A stretch of DNA of 64,000 nt. It comes from Raphanus sativus (Eukaryota; Streptophyta; Magnoliopsida; Brassicales; Brassicaceae). The notes below the pieces were generated by a model. That model saw only the letters and a list, made by a program, of their open reading frames with translations, was not told the origin of the DNA and ran no database searches. The translations under genes were made by a program, and so were the position numbers. This document shows positions 48,572 to 60,488 of this stretch, piece by piece. Each line of letters starts with the position of its first letter. Position 1 is the first letter of the stretch. Where the stretch lies: contig NC_079517.1 in NCBI RefSeq assembly GCF_000801105.2, positions 17,679,579 through 17,743,578 of the forward strand, written 5' to 3'.

Positions 48572-49840
48572 CTGAGTTTAAAGAAAGAGTTAAAGAAATG
48601 AACCCAAAAAAAAAATAGGGTCAAGGCTCTCTAAAATGTCAGTACGTTTGTGAGAGAGGGAGAAAGATCGATGGAAATATAAGAGCAACGAAATTTAAAA
48701 TATATATTTAAATTGCTATTGTTGACGTTAATTAGTTTTGTGATTAATAGTTTGGTGAGATGGTTTTATCTTGAACTGGTTTCCAAAGCCTTTCAGATGA
48801 AGACTATATATATTTTTGAATACATTAAGTTGCTTAATGACATTAAAATGTAATCTAATTCGCTTAACTAATCTATTTTGAAGTTGTTGTTCTAGGAAAG
48901 TAGAGTTTGGAGAGAAGAGTGGATTCAAAGATTCTAAAGATTGTCTCAATCCTCACCTAAAGAAAGGGACTATAGAAACAATAATTGCAGAAGCATCATT
49001 TTACTAATTGCATTTATACTTCAACACTTTTGGAAGCATATTTCATGTCAGTTTCATTGGCCACGTTATTTCCTACTTGTATACCACCAGAGCTTATGGT
49101 CTATCCTTTTATCTTTTCTAATCATGGGATTATAATGTTTTTAAGATTTTGCCTGCTGCTTACTGAATATATAGCTTTCTATTCAAAATTAGGATCAAAA
49201 GTGAATTTTATGTTTCATGCAAAGTTCCAGTAAAACCATGTTCCACCATCATTCACGTATTCAAAATAAGTTTTTAGAAAAGATACAGTAGTAACCATAC
49301 GAAATTCGATTATGGATTTTGATGTATATGCATGATAAATAATTTTTGGTTTAGGGTATCACTGAGATATCTAAATCGGGTCTCTCTTGGTGAATTCGGC
49401 TAATCACCACTTTAAGACCAGACCAATCTTTCGTTTCTGTAACAATCAATGCGTCCACCGCATGTTGAGGGTGAAGTATCCTTGTTCGTTAAGAGAAACA
49501 TAAACATATATTTTCCACTTGAAAAAGTAAAGGAAAATAAAAAGGACAGCCACAGGTATGATCAACTCAAAATGATGCATGAAGCTTTTTCTTTGAGAAA
49601 AGTAAAGGCTAAGTAATCTTCTCACAACACACAGTATATACCAACCATTTTTTGGTGTAATACGGTACCAACCATTATCAATTCATTTTATTTACATCAT
49701 CTTCTACATGTATATATTGCATTTCCTGGCAAATATTGTAATACTTTATTACGACTCCATTTGGTTTTAGTTGTTACTTCAATATGTGAATCTTTGCTTT
49801 GAACCAAAGCCAAAGTAACCTAACTCCAATCTTTGTTTGT
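48572..49840. other. TBL33 promoter side and AT-rich spacer
   Basis: Nothing beyond the likely 5' UTR and promoter of TBL33 is recognised. The small open frames have no motif. Confidence 0.45.
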
Positions 49841-49852
49841 TTTTGTTTGTGT

Positions 49853-50138
49853 AACCACAAGGTGGTGGGCTAGTGGTCTTGAGGCAGTTTCAACGCCGAT
49901 AAGGACCCAGGTTCGAATACCCCTTGTGGCCACGAAATGCTTTACGCCCTCCCCAAGTTTAAATTTAAGCGCGGCGTTGGTGCTGGGCCCTTGGGTAATG
50001 GGTATTAGTAACGGCTGGTTTCGGGCCAGGAGTGACTACGGGCCTAAGGATTGCAGAAAGCTACGGAAGTGACTACGGGCCTATGGGTAGCGGAAAACTA
50101 CGGAAGTGTCTACGGGTCTACGGGTTGCGGAACATCCC

Positions 50139-50175
<37 letters not shown>
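49853..50175 (+). mobile_element. tRNA-derived SINE (family 3, with internal tandem body repeats)
   Basis: A box GGGCTAGTGGTCTTGAG-like and B box GGTTCGAATACC are present. The body has three tandem units with TACGGGCCTA and TACGGAAGTG, then CATCCCTGTT and a tail of about 30 A. The 12-bp duplication TTTTGTTTGTGT is perfect (49841-49852 and 50180-50191). Confidence 0.9.
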
Positions 50176-50179
<4 letters not shown>

Positions 50180-50191
50180 TTTTGTTTGTGT

Positions 50192-51245
50192 GAGTGAAAC
50201 ACATGTACTGTACTCGCCCCTTTTATTTCTATAATGATTTTGCTAGAAGTTCACCATGTGCTAATGATGTGCCTGAGTCACACGTGAGTCCTATAACACT
50301 TGTGGTATTTTCTTATTAAATCTAAGAAAACTCTACTATTTTGATGAAAACTTCAAAACTAGACTTTATCAAAATTCAAACATCAGTCACCGAACAAAAA
50401 AATTATTTGTTGGTTTCTTTTATTCGTATGAGTGACTAACCAATTACACGTTTTATATCAAATTGAATAATACGAAAATAAGGTGATCAACCAATCTGAA
50501 TGATAGACCAAATATATGTGTGGTGGACTCAAGAAGGAAAGCACTAACAATTGGTTGAAGTAGAATAATTTGATGCACGTGTCCTATTATCAAAAGGTAT
50601 ATATATAAAAATGTATCTTTTTCATTTATGCAGCAAAGCTTCTGATGGCTTGTGTACCACCGTCTCACTGAAGTATAGGCGCGCACGCACACACACAAAG
50701 GGAGAGAGCATAATATCAATACAAGACTGCAAGTGATTTGGCTTTATCGGTACACCTGATGATAAGCAATATACTATAAAAGTTTTATGGTATAAAATCA
50801 ATATATTCTCATAAATCTATTTAATAAAATGATTGGTAGAGTAGTACATTGATTCATATATAAAATATTAAAAATGACTATATGATATATAATTTTATAT
50901 TTTTACTCTCATAATATAAATTATTATTATCATTTTTAAATATACTAATTTATTATAATTTTTATTTTTAAAATTAAAAATTTAGTTTTGGATCCTGATA
51001 GAGTTTCGTGATATTATTAAACAAAATAGATTAATTATAATTCAATTATTTTAAAATTTATATATTATAAATGCAAATATTATACCAAAAACTTCATATG
51101 AAAACATTGAATAAGAGCATTTGAAGAATATTTACATATTCTAAATAATATTGTAAATGCTTTTTAGTAATTGTTGTTTGGATACTAAAGAGAATTGAAT
51201 GTTCAAGGGCTGAGAACTCTTTCTTTAAAACGGTTAAATGGGTAG
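50192..51245. other. AT-rich intergenic region
   Basis: I see nothing here except a short CACACACACAC-like run on one strand at about 50686-50698. Confidence 0.5.
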
Positions 51246-51287
51246 TTAACAACATAACGCCTGTTTTGTCAGCCTGTTAAAAAATAA

Positions 51288-52853
51288 CTAGGTGATTTTT
51301 CCGTGTTCATGCACGGGTATAAATATTTATAAAATAAATATACTATAATAATTGATTGATATATACTTTAATTTTAAATTAATTTATAATTTTATGCATA
51401 ATATTCCATTGCTTTAATTAGACATATGATTTTAGATATGTTATATCTAGTCGATTTAGTTATCATTTAGGTATATTGGATTGCATTTATTTCTCTGAAT
51501 TCAACTATAATATTTTTGTATTTTAATTATACTAAAATTTTGATTAATTTTCTTATTTGCATTTAGGTTGCTTGTTGTCTTCCTTAATTTTAATATAATC
51601 TTTTATTTTAGATATAAGGTTGATTAGTCGAGTCACGCATATTATTATTAGTATATAGAGTTACATATATTTTTCAAATTCAACCTGAAATATAATTATT
51701 TTTATTTTTTACGGTTTACGTGGTCAGACTAATAAACCTAATTAAGCATCCAGACTCCGTTTAGCAAAAATAACAATCGATAATTAATATATATAATTAA
51801 GTTCAATCAAATTAATTTTATTTATCGTTTAAATGTGCATGTATGATCATAATATTTATCAAATTATATGTTCATTTTTTAAATATATATATTAGAAAAG
51901 AAAATATGATCAATAGAAAGTTACAAACATAAGTAACTGATACATTTTTAAAAGCTCATGAGCACATATCAATATTTACAATAATTAAAATATTTTATAA
52001 ATTCTAAATATTTTATTTCTTAGATTTATTGAAAGGTAAACCAATATTTATTTTAAATAATCTAAAATGAGAATTCATATTTACTTTAGTATTTTAATTA
52101 TGGTTATATTAAACTCCACAAACATAAAAACATAAAATTTAACAGCAAAATTAATATTAGGAAAACATATATGTAATTGTAATAATGAAAAATATAATAT
52201 ATCTACCTCGTTAAAATATATAGTTTTATTTTATTTAAAATATTTTATAATTATTTGATCAAAAGTTGTTTATTGTTAAAACGAATATCAGTTTATGTTA
52301 TTTAATTATTTTATGTAGTCATCTAAGAAATTAGATAGATATATCATATATTAAAATATTTCTATTACTTTGAAAATATATTTTTTGTATTGTTTAAAAT
52401 TATGTTTCAAAATAAATAATATTTCCTTTTATAATATCCATTATCTTTCTGAAATTTATTTTTATGAAATCACATTTCATACAAATATATATTTTTCATC
52501 TAAGAAACAATATATAAAAATTAAGTATTTCATTAATTCAAAAGTATAATGTATGTTATTTAAAAATATTTTTAAAATAGAATATTACTATCTTGTGAAA
52601 TTTCCTTTTTAATGAAATCATATTATATATACATATATTTTCGTTTTTAAATTCGATTTTTAAAATTTATAACTGTTTCCTTTTTTAATATATATGTTAT
52701 ATGGAAAATTTAAAAAAGGAAATTAAATAAAAAAAAATAGTATTTAAATTTAATATTTTTAATTCATTAAGGGTATCAATGTAATCAACCATCGTGAGAG
52801 TTAACGTGAGCGCGACACATAGGAAACTGATTTCTCAAATAATATTATAGAGA
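51288..52853 (-). mobile_element. non-autonomous Helitron, complete (1,566 bp)
   Basis: On the minus strand the 5' end is TCTCTATAATATTATTTGAG, at 52853. The 3' end has a hairpin (CCGTG CATGAA CACGG), a short spacer and CTAG at 51288. It lies between A and T, the Helitron target dinucleotide. There is no Rep/helicase coding; the interior is very AT-rich. Confidence 0.88.
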
Positions 52854-52923
52854 TCCACTCCGTTTAACACACAATAAGCGACGTTAACAATATGAAGCCT
52901 GTTTTGAAAGCCCATTAAAAATA

Positions 52924-54685
52924 GGGAAAATTGCCAAAACGGAACAAAAATTCAGCATGGTTGTCCCTATAGTATAAAACCATCATTTAATTGTCTTTTT
53001 AGTATAATTTTTTTCATAATCCCAAAACTAACCTTTGATTAATCTAATTAAACACATTAAACTAATAAAAAATTTTAAAATAATAATTAAAACGTTTTAA
53101 AATGGAAAATAAAAATAATTTTTTTTAATAAAAATAAACTTTGTAAAACTTAATAAAAATAAAAAAAATAATTTACAATTTTTTAAAATAAAAAACGTTA
53201 AATCAACCTAATAAAAAACAGTTAACAAAGCTGTATTTTTTATAAAAAGTTTAAAATGTTTGTAAAATTTTTAATTTTATCAAAATTTTTAATAAAAAAA
53301 ATTAATGTATTTTATAAAGTTTGTTTAAACTTTTTATTAAATTTTTTTTGTAAAGTTTTATTTTATTTTTATAAAGTTTAAAAAATTTATATAGTTTGTT
53401 TAAAGTTTTTATTAAACACATTAAACTAAAATAATTTTTAAAAAAAATAATTAAAAACGTTTTAAAAAGGTAAAATAAAACTTTTAAAATTTTATTTAAT
53501 AAAAATAAAATTTGTAAAAATAAAAATAATTTACAATTTTTTAATAAAAACGTTAAATAAACTTATTAAAAACATTTTACAAAGTTTTATTTTTATAAAA
53601 ATTTTAAAACGTTTTTAATAAAATTGTAGTTAAATAAAAATTTTAAAATTTATAAAAATAAAAATAAAACTTTACAAAAAAATTTAATAAAAACTTTAAA
53701 CTAACTTTATAAAAAAACATTTTACAAAGTTTTATTTTTATAAAAAGTTTAAAACGTTTGTAACCATTTTAATTTTATCAAACTTTTTAATAAAAATATA
53801 AATTTTAAAAATGTTTTTAATAAAACTTTTAATAAAAATAAAATTTGTAAACTTTATAAAAATATAAATAAACTTTACAAAAAATTGCACCTAATTTCAA
53901 AATACCACATGTTGTATAGATATGTATCATAGAGAACAATAGTTTGTGAAAAAATCAAAAGAAAAACTATGGAAAAACCATAGATTAATGAATAAAACAA
54001 GGGAGAATCATTTTTAAAAATATTTTGACAAGCAAAATCGAAAATAATACGTTTTAGGAAGTTATAATATTTTTAGGAGATTTTTAGAATATTTCCTTAA
54101 CTGAAATTTTCATTAATTTTCGCAAAAATCAGGTAATCTTATCCGTAGAAGGCGCCTTCTAAAAGTTTAGAATATTGAAAAAAATCCAGAACACGTTTTC
54201 TACTTTTAGTAGACGGAAGAGTACATTTTAGAAAACACATTCCGCGAAATTTAGAATACTTAATAAAAGTAGAAGATGGTTCCGGACGAAAAGTAGATAG
54301 CTTTAGGATTAGTAGAATGCGCTTTCTACTTTTTTAGAAAATTAGTAAATAGTAGAATGTATGTTCTAAAAATAGTAGATGAACGTGTTTATTTTAGAAA
54401 TCGCTTTCTACTATACCATTTTCTGTAGAAGACACATTCTACCTTTAGTAGAACATATTTTCAAATTCTTATTTATCGACTTTTTGAAAAGAAAAAAAAT
54501 ACCAACATGTGTATATAGGTGTTTTATTAATTTTTTATATTTTTAATATTTTTTTGATTCACAAAAGTATTTATTTCATTAATTTTCAGAAATACAAAAA
54601 GTAAAAAGGAGAAAAATTGGACAAAAATGATTTATACCAAAGAGACAACACCCTTATTTTTTTGTTCTCTATTGGCAATTTTCCC
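52924..54685. mobile_element. non-autonomous MULE with perfect 9-bp duplication (1,762 bp)
   Basis: TTAAAAATA occurs at 52915-52923 and 54686-54694. The terminal GGGAAAATTGCCAA is identical and inverted at both ends, and similarity continues for about 55 bp (GTTGTCYCTWTRGTATAAA). The interior has an A/T-only region of AAACTTTATAAAAA-type repeats (53050-53880) and a cluster of inverted TAGTAGAA/TTCTACTA words (54140-54470). No transposase is present. Confidence 0.93.
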
Positions 54686-54880
54686 TTAAAAATAATCCAA
54701 TCCGTTTAACACACAATCAACGACACTTTTTCTGTTAATTGTGCATTCCACTTGTAGAACCTGCACGCTTAAGTGGTTTCAACTTTGAACAAACTACTTC
54801 ACTAGTCTCTTCTTTTTTGGATAAATACTATTTCACTGGTCTCATTACCATATTTCTTCGTTGGAAGTGTTGGTGTTGAT

Positions 54881-55097
54881 GAGGTAGCTCTACTGGTTAG
54901 AGCCTTGGGGGCCAATTGTCATGCTCCCGGGTTCGACGCCAGCCGGAGGCGAACTGCCTCTTCCATGTCACCATTAGTGGTACTGGGCTTCGGCCCAGGT
55001 TAATACCCTCCCGGGTGAAGTGGACCGCTGCCTGACCGGGCCCAGGGAATGACCCGCGAAGCGGGGAACCCTGGATTATCAAAAAAAAAAAAAAAAA
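54881..55097 (+). mobile_element. tRNA-derived SINE (family 4)
   Basis: A box TAGCTCTACTGGTTAGAGC and B box GGGTTCGACGCC are clear. A GC-rich body ends ACCCTGGATTATC plus a long A tail. The 16-bp duplication AAGTGTTGGTGTTGAT is perfect (54865-54880 and 55098-55113). Confidence 0.93.
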
Positions 55098-55113
55098 AAG
55101 TGTTGGTGTTGAT

Positions 55114-55332
55114 CGTCCATAATTGACAAATTAAAAGTCAAGATGAGGTCATTAAAAGCCCAAAATAGAGTTGATTATAATAATTTAATAGACATTATTT
55201 TTAGATATTCTTTCTTGTCATAGTGACTTCATATAATCCACTAGAAGAAACAACGAAAGAAACTAACAAAATAAAATAATTAAATTGTAAAGATGGCCCA
55301 AAGTCAAAATATAAAAAACCATATAAGTTTGT
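55114..55332. other. short unassigned spacer
   Basis: AT-rich, with nothing recognised. It adjoins the left remnant of the gene interrupted by the Copia element. Confidence 0.4.
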
Positions 55333-55672
55333 GTGTATTTTCACCAGTCGGCTGCTTAACTCTGTACATTTGCTCAGCCCACGGCATGATCTGAATCCTT
55401 TCATTCAATCCAATGTCGAGAACATGAAAATGATTGCTACTATGTATAAGAATAACTTTCTTATTGATTTTAGGTTAAACTCACTCAAAACCTCTCAATC
55501 TCGGTTACATCCCTGTCATCACTCTATGGGTTTATATATTAAGCTAAACAGATAATCTAATCATAACAATAAAGATACTGAAAGTGTAGTAGATAACTCC
55601 TAAAACAACTCTGATATCTTTATCTTCAAACTCGGATAGACTAGAATCTTCTTTAGCTTAAGTCGCAAGTCT

Positions 55673-57194
55673 TCACTCTTGAACTGTCTTCTTCAAGTTT
55701 AGATCAACATTCTCCCCTGTAAGCTTGATCTTGACTTGAGCCAAATCAGTAACCCCAATGAACTTCCTCATCTATGTGAACTTGACTTTGCCGAGGGCCT
55801 TTGTGAGGATGTCCGCCTTTTGTCTGCTTCCAGCTACGTGCTCAACATCAACTAGTCCTTTCTCAACACACTCACGGATGAAATGATATCTCCTGTGAAT
55901 GTGTTTGCTTCGTCCATGGAAAACCGGGTTCTTAGTGAGTGATATTGCCGACTTGTTATCCACTCGAATGATCACTTTCTCCCCTGTTTTTCCTGTGATC
56001 TCACTCAGTAAATCCCCAAGCCAGATCACCTGTTTGGCTGTCTCTGTGGCAGCCATGAACTCCGCTTCACATGAGGATAAAGTGACAGTCTCCTGCTTCT
56101 GTGAGCACAAGGTGATGGGGCTATCTCCAAAATAGAAAATGTGCCCTGTCACACTCCTTCCATCGTCAACATCTATGTTCAGAGAGCTATCACTATAACT
56201 TACGACTGCAGGCAGCTTGCTGGTGCGACTGTAGGTAAGTCCATAGGTGGAGGTGCCTCTTAAGTATCTCAGAACATGTGTTAGAGCTGCGTCATGCGAC
56301 TCCTTAGGCTCAAGCATGTACCTACTTAACACCCCTATGCTGTAGGAGAGGTCAGGACGAGTGTGAATGAGGTAGCGTAAACACCCAATAGTTCTTCTAT
56401 ACCTCTTCTCATCAATAGACTTTTCTTTAGGTGCTTTAGATAACTTCAGATTCATCTCCATAGGCACACAACAAGAATTGCATTCACTCATCCCGGTCTT
56501 AGACATAATCTTGTTTGCATATCTCTCTTGTCCTAGTGTAATTCCACCGTCATGTTGTACTACCTCAATGCCCAAATAGCAAGTCAACTTTCCCAAATCA
56601 CTCATTTCGAACTTAGTCTCCATTTCACTCTTGAACTCCATGATCATATCAAAGTCTGAACCCGTAACAAGCAAATCGTCCACGTAGACAGCTACAATGA
56701 GAAGATGACTGTTTCTGACTCGTTGGTATAAGGAAGCTTATTTTGAGCACCGCGTGAACTTCAGCTCTTTAAGTATCTCATTCAACTTCTCGTTCCAAGC
56801 TCTAGGAGCTTGCTTTAGCCCGTACAGAGCCTTGGAAAGTTTATACACCTTTTCCTCACTTCCCTTTACCACGAACCCTTGAGGCTGTTGAACATAAACC
56901 TCCTCCTTTAGATTCCCGTGAAGAAATGCAGTTTTCACGTCAAGATGGTGAACCTCCCACCTGTTTGATGCTGCCAAGGCAATGATGAGTCTTATGGTCT
57001 CTATCCTTGTGACAGGAGCAAACACTTCATCGTAATCAATCCCGTGTCTCTGTATGTACCCTTTGGCAACTAGTCTTGCCTTGTACTTGTTCACACTTCC
57101 GTCTGGGTTACGCTTAACTTTGAAAACCCATTTGAGTCCAATTGCCTTTGCCCCTGCAGGTAAGTCAACTAAGACCCAAGTCTGATTCTTTTCA
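55673..57194 (-). pseudogene. Copia reverse transcriptase/RNase H fragment
   Basis: True pol similarity starts at IEKNQTWVLVDLP. One frame then runs through GLKWVFKVKRNPDGSVNKYK, ARLVAKGY, HHLDVKTAFLHG, YGLKQAPRAW, the catalytic YVDD, TRPDLSYSIGVLSRY, the RNase H motifs YSDSSLN and SSCEAEFMA, KHIHRRYHFIRE and QKADILTKALGK. Two in-frame stops interrupt it (TAA after KFTRCSK, about 56738; TAG after KVKFT, about 55770). It ends inside the 3' LTR, as Copia pol frames often do. Confidence 0.93.
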
Positions 57195-57270
57195 ATAGTA
57201 GCAATCATTTTCATGTTCTCGACACTTGGTATCAGAGCCTAGGATTGAGAACACGATGAGGGATCTGACG
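57195..57270 (+). other. inverted segment: LTR 3' end, tRNA-iMet primer-binding site and leader
   Basis: On the plus strand, 57195-57224 repeats the last 30 nt of the LTR (ending TTCTCGACA), followed by CTTGGTATCAGAGCC, the usual primer-binding site for initiator tRNA-Met. A leader with GATGAGGGATCTG follows. The surrounding LTR and pol are on the minus strand, so this piece is inverted. Its reverse complement adds an artificial in-frame ATG and about 8 codons to the RT fragment. Confidence 0.75.
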
Positions 57271-57760
57271 ATTGCTACTATGCATAAGGATAACTCTCTT
57301 ATTGCTTTTAGGTTAAACTCACTCAAAACCTCTCAATCTCGGTTACATCCATATCATCACTCGATGGGTTTATATATTAAGCTAAATAGAGAATCTAATC
57401 ATAACAATAAAGATACTGCAAGTGTAGTAGATAACTCCTAAAACAACTCTGATATCTTTATCTTCAAACTCGGATATACTAGAATCTTCTTTAGCTTAAG
57501 TCGCAAGTCTTCACTCTTGAACTGTCTTCTTCAAGCTTAGTTCAACACCCAAAGCCTCTCTCCGACTTACACTGTCTTTTACCAAAGAGTTAACCCATGA
57601 AACATTTGGCTTGTTTCTATAATCTCTTTCTGCATTGTTATTATTGTTATGGATTCCAGAGGAAACACTTCTTCTCATCTTATTCAGCTTATTTATTCGC
57701 ATTCTCCATTCCAGCTTCCCGCTCGGTTATCTCAAATCCAAAAGATTCAGTGTGGGAGGG

Positions 57761-58972
57761 GGGGGGGTGCTGCTTGAAAATCTGAACCTCCATTGTCGCA
57801 GTGTGAACAACACGAACTGAACCTTCTCCATGTCCTTAATCGTCCTCCATAAATCCTTCAAGAACCCTAGATTCTCTTTTACAATTGCATAAATCGATGT
57901 CGATGAACCCTAGACACTTAATTCAACTCCGTCAGTGGCGATGAGCCATAACCCCCAATTTTGTTTGACCCGAAAAAGAAGAGGCGATCTCGGGTTAAAA
58001 ATATATCGGAGTATTTGAGTCGGGTTAAGCTTTAATTAGATTAGTTACTGGGCAATCAATTTTTTAATCGCGAATTTGAGTCACTAAACACTATTTGGAT
58101 AATATGTTTAAAATTGTGAAAATTGATCAATTTATTTGTTTTTTTAATGTTTGGAATTAAAAATGATTTTATAAGACTGCGTCAAAATCGGCTAGTAATA
58201 AAAATTCAAAAAAACAACACCAGTAAGCATCATAGGGTAATCCCATACAAACATGGGAAAATACTAATCCAAAGATCAAGAGAGTCATGAGTTTGTGAGA
58301 CACCAAACAAGAATAATGGAGTTGCTTGTCAACATCTCTTGTGATGAGTTTCACCTACGACTCAGACGGAAATAACTGTCTCAAACAAGTAGGCTCCTTG
58401 CTTGCTACATACGACTGATGAACATAGCAAACCAAGATACATCTTCCTACTCGCCAAATGATGAAAATCCACCTCTCTATCACCAAAACTCAGTGCTTCA
58501 TAATCCGGCAAGCTAAGACCAGTTGATGATCTTCATAAAACTTCCGAATGCGGCGAAGTCGGACAACATGGGACACAACCAATTGACGCCTAGATAGAAA
58601 GCACCAAGAAACAGGGAACAAGGTCTAACCCCTCTGACAAGAACCAAACCGTGAGCAAACTGAACACAGATGACAAGTAGACCGGGAAGCGCCACCAGTG
58701 AATTGTGAACCAAACTTAAAAAACAAGAAACTGAAATAAACTACCATCAAAAAGGCCTAAACATTGATGAAGGACAACGAAGAAACTAAAGCCGGTTCGT
58801 AGAACAAGGTAATAAACTATCCCGTTGCCAAAGAAATTAAGCTACCCAACAAAAAACTGTAAATACCAACAAAACTCAACCATGTCACATATTAAGCCAA
58901 TCCCATAAGAGGAGTTTGTGCGTTTGGGGGTTTTTTGTTTCATGAGACTGTGTTCTCTTTGGAACGTATAAG
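57761..58972. other. intergenic region without a recognised gene
   Basis: 57761-57775 has a run of nine or more G. 58170-58900 has higher GC and the look of an old retroelement 3' region on the minus strand, but no coding is supported. Confidence 0.4.
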
Positions 58973-59159
58973 CAGTGGCGGAGGTAGGAAATAATTTTAG
59001 AGGGGTCAAATTCAAAATTAGCATATGTTATAGGGGTCATTTAGCTAAAGTTTACAAGATTTATCTAATTTTTAAAGAATTATACATGTAAAAAATATTT
59101 TTATAAAAAGTTCACATGGGTCAATTGACCCAGGTGCCAATAGTGTAGTTCCGCCACTG
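58973..59159. mobile_element. hAT MITE with perfect 8-bp duplication (187 bp)
   Basis: CGTATAAG occurs at 58965-58972 and 59160-59167. The inverted ends are CAGTGGCGGA, the same terminal theme as the element at 21365. A 37-bp host word (GAGACTGTGTTCTCTTTGGA type) is repeated on both sides (58935 and 59179). Confidence 0.93.
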
Positions 59160-59167
59160 CGTATAAG

Positions 59168-59734
59168 TAGGGAACATATTTGTTTCATTAGACTGTGTTC
59201 TCTTTGGAACGTATTTGTTTAGGGAAACAATTGATGAAAAGTCTGGATGGAAAAATTGTTGGTTTAAGTAGTTCAGGGAGCCAATCGACGTCATATACAC
59301 GACAATATATGTTGAAAATATATATTGACAAAAAAAGTAATACTAAAATTGCTCAGTCAATGTAAGTTTGGTATTTATTAGAATTAGTGAAGAGTTTGTA
59401 TTTCTTTTGGCAAAAAATGAATAAGTTTGGTATTTAAATGACTGTTTACTCTAATTACTATTGAAATATTTAGTTTTTTTTTTCATTTATAGAAAATAAT
59501 AACAAGAGAAGTTCTCCTAAGTTGATAATTCACTATACTAGCTGCATTGGACCAGGAACATAGTTCCCAACTTCTCATGCGACGTGAAGTTACATTAATT
59601 CATCTTCTGGTGGTGGCTTACTCACTATTTCAATTAGATCTCAAAAGAGTTCCTGAACTGATCAGTGAACCACCAAGTGGGCAGTTTATGTTGGTTCCTT
59701 CATACATGTCCAGTACCGGCTATGGGCAGAAAGC
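59168..59734. other. spacer with a possible coding relic
   Basis: 59547-59730 stays open and reads like true protein in places (KRVPELISEPPSGQFMLVPS), but I cannot name it and no exon context is seen. It runs directly into the next transposon. Confidence 0.25.
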
Positions 59735-60414
59735 TAGGCATGGGCGTTCGGTCGGGTTTGGACCGGTTCTTTTAGGATCCGGATCTTTCGGATCCTACAT
59801 ATTTAGACCCAATAGGTACTTCTAAATTTTTGGTTCGGATTTGGGTCGGTTCTTCTCGGGTCCGGATTGGTTCGGGTCTATAACTAAACTACTTGTAAAA
59901 TATCCATAATTTTTTGGGTTCATATCGGGTCCGGATCGGGTTCAGGTATTTAGGGTCTAAAAGATAAGAAATACACAAATTCCATCAAATTTAGTCAAAA
60001 TAAGTCAAGTATATTTAAAATTTTACAAAATAACTTAAGAAATAAAACATTTTTAAATTCTGAATTTTATATTTAAACCTTCATATTACTTGAAAATATT
60101 ACAAAAATAATAACAAAGATTATTAAGAAAAAAATATTCCAACTAAAACATGAAAAAAATATAGAAAATAGAACACAACAAAATATAATTTTGGATATTC
60201 ATGTTTTTAAGCCGTATATGAATCTGTTCTTATCTGGTCGGATTTATCCGGATCAGTTTTTTTCGGGTCCAGATCTATTCAGACCGTTTATTTCCGGCTA
60301 GAAAAATTTTGGATCCAATATGTAATTATAAATTTTCAGATCAGTTCCGGTTCGGCTATTTTTGTGTCGGTTCCGTTTCGGATTTTTGAATCGAGGTTAA
60401 AATGTCCAAGCCTA
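59735..60414. mobile_element. non-autonomous hAT-like element (680 bp), TAGG..TGGGC family
   Basis: The left end is TAGGCATGGGCGTTCGG; the right end reverse-complemented is TAGGCTTGGACATTTTAACC. CGGGTCCGGAT words fill both subterminal regions around an AT-rich core. Flanks GCAGAAAGC and GCAGAAGC are similar but not a clean 8-bp duplication. Confidence 0.75.
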
Positions 60415-60488
60415 GCTAGCAGAAGCAATGGAAGCATCCGGCCTCTTATAACATATACATAATTTTCGGCCGTTGTTTACACGTTCTA

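Larger units (their letters stand above)
51246..54735. repeat. tandem pair of a repeat unit (about 70-90 bp), each split by a different transposon
   Basis: Words GTTAACAA, GCCTGTTTTG, AGCC and TTAAAAAATA occur at 51247-51287 and 52883-52923. TCCGTTTAACACACAAT with CGAC occurs at 52859-52882 and 54701-54725. With the two insertions removed, two adjacent units result. The Helitron interrupts unit 1 and the MULE interrupts unit 2. Confidence 0.75.
55413..57547 (-). mobile_element. internally deleted and rearranged Ty1/Copia retrotransposon
   Basis: The 3' LTR is 55709-55413 and a 5' LTR starts at 57547, both on the minus strand, starting TGTTGA. Across their shared part of about 270 bp I count about 13 differences. 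A purine tract (ACAGGGGAGAA) directly precedes the 3' LTR. Flanks TTGGG (right) and TTGGA (left) are a near-perfect 5-bp duplication. Gag, protease, integrase and the start of reverse transcriptase are missing. The end of the 5' LTR and the primer-binding site are present only as an inverted segment. Confidence 0.85.
55330..57760 (-). pseudogene. gene remnant split by the Copia element; CCCH zinc-finger-like C-terminus
   Basis: Right of the element, minus strand 57670-57548 reads MRRSVSSG, HNNNNNAERDYRNKPNVSWV and NSLVKDSVSRREALG. Left of it, 55405-55330 reads NERIQIMPWAEQMYR. A (P)xVSWVxSLVKD block followed by a W-EQMY block recalls the C-terminus of Arabidopsis arginine-rich tandem CCCH proteins. 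No zinc finger is seen, frames shift upstream, and the two halves do not join in frame across the duplication. Tentative. Confidence 0.4.

Noticed and set aside
57189..57226. The first codons of the RT ORF (MKMIAT) as true Copia protein
   Set aside because: They are the reverse complement of the LTR end; similarity to RT begins only at IEKNQTW.
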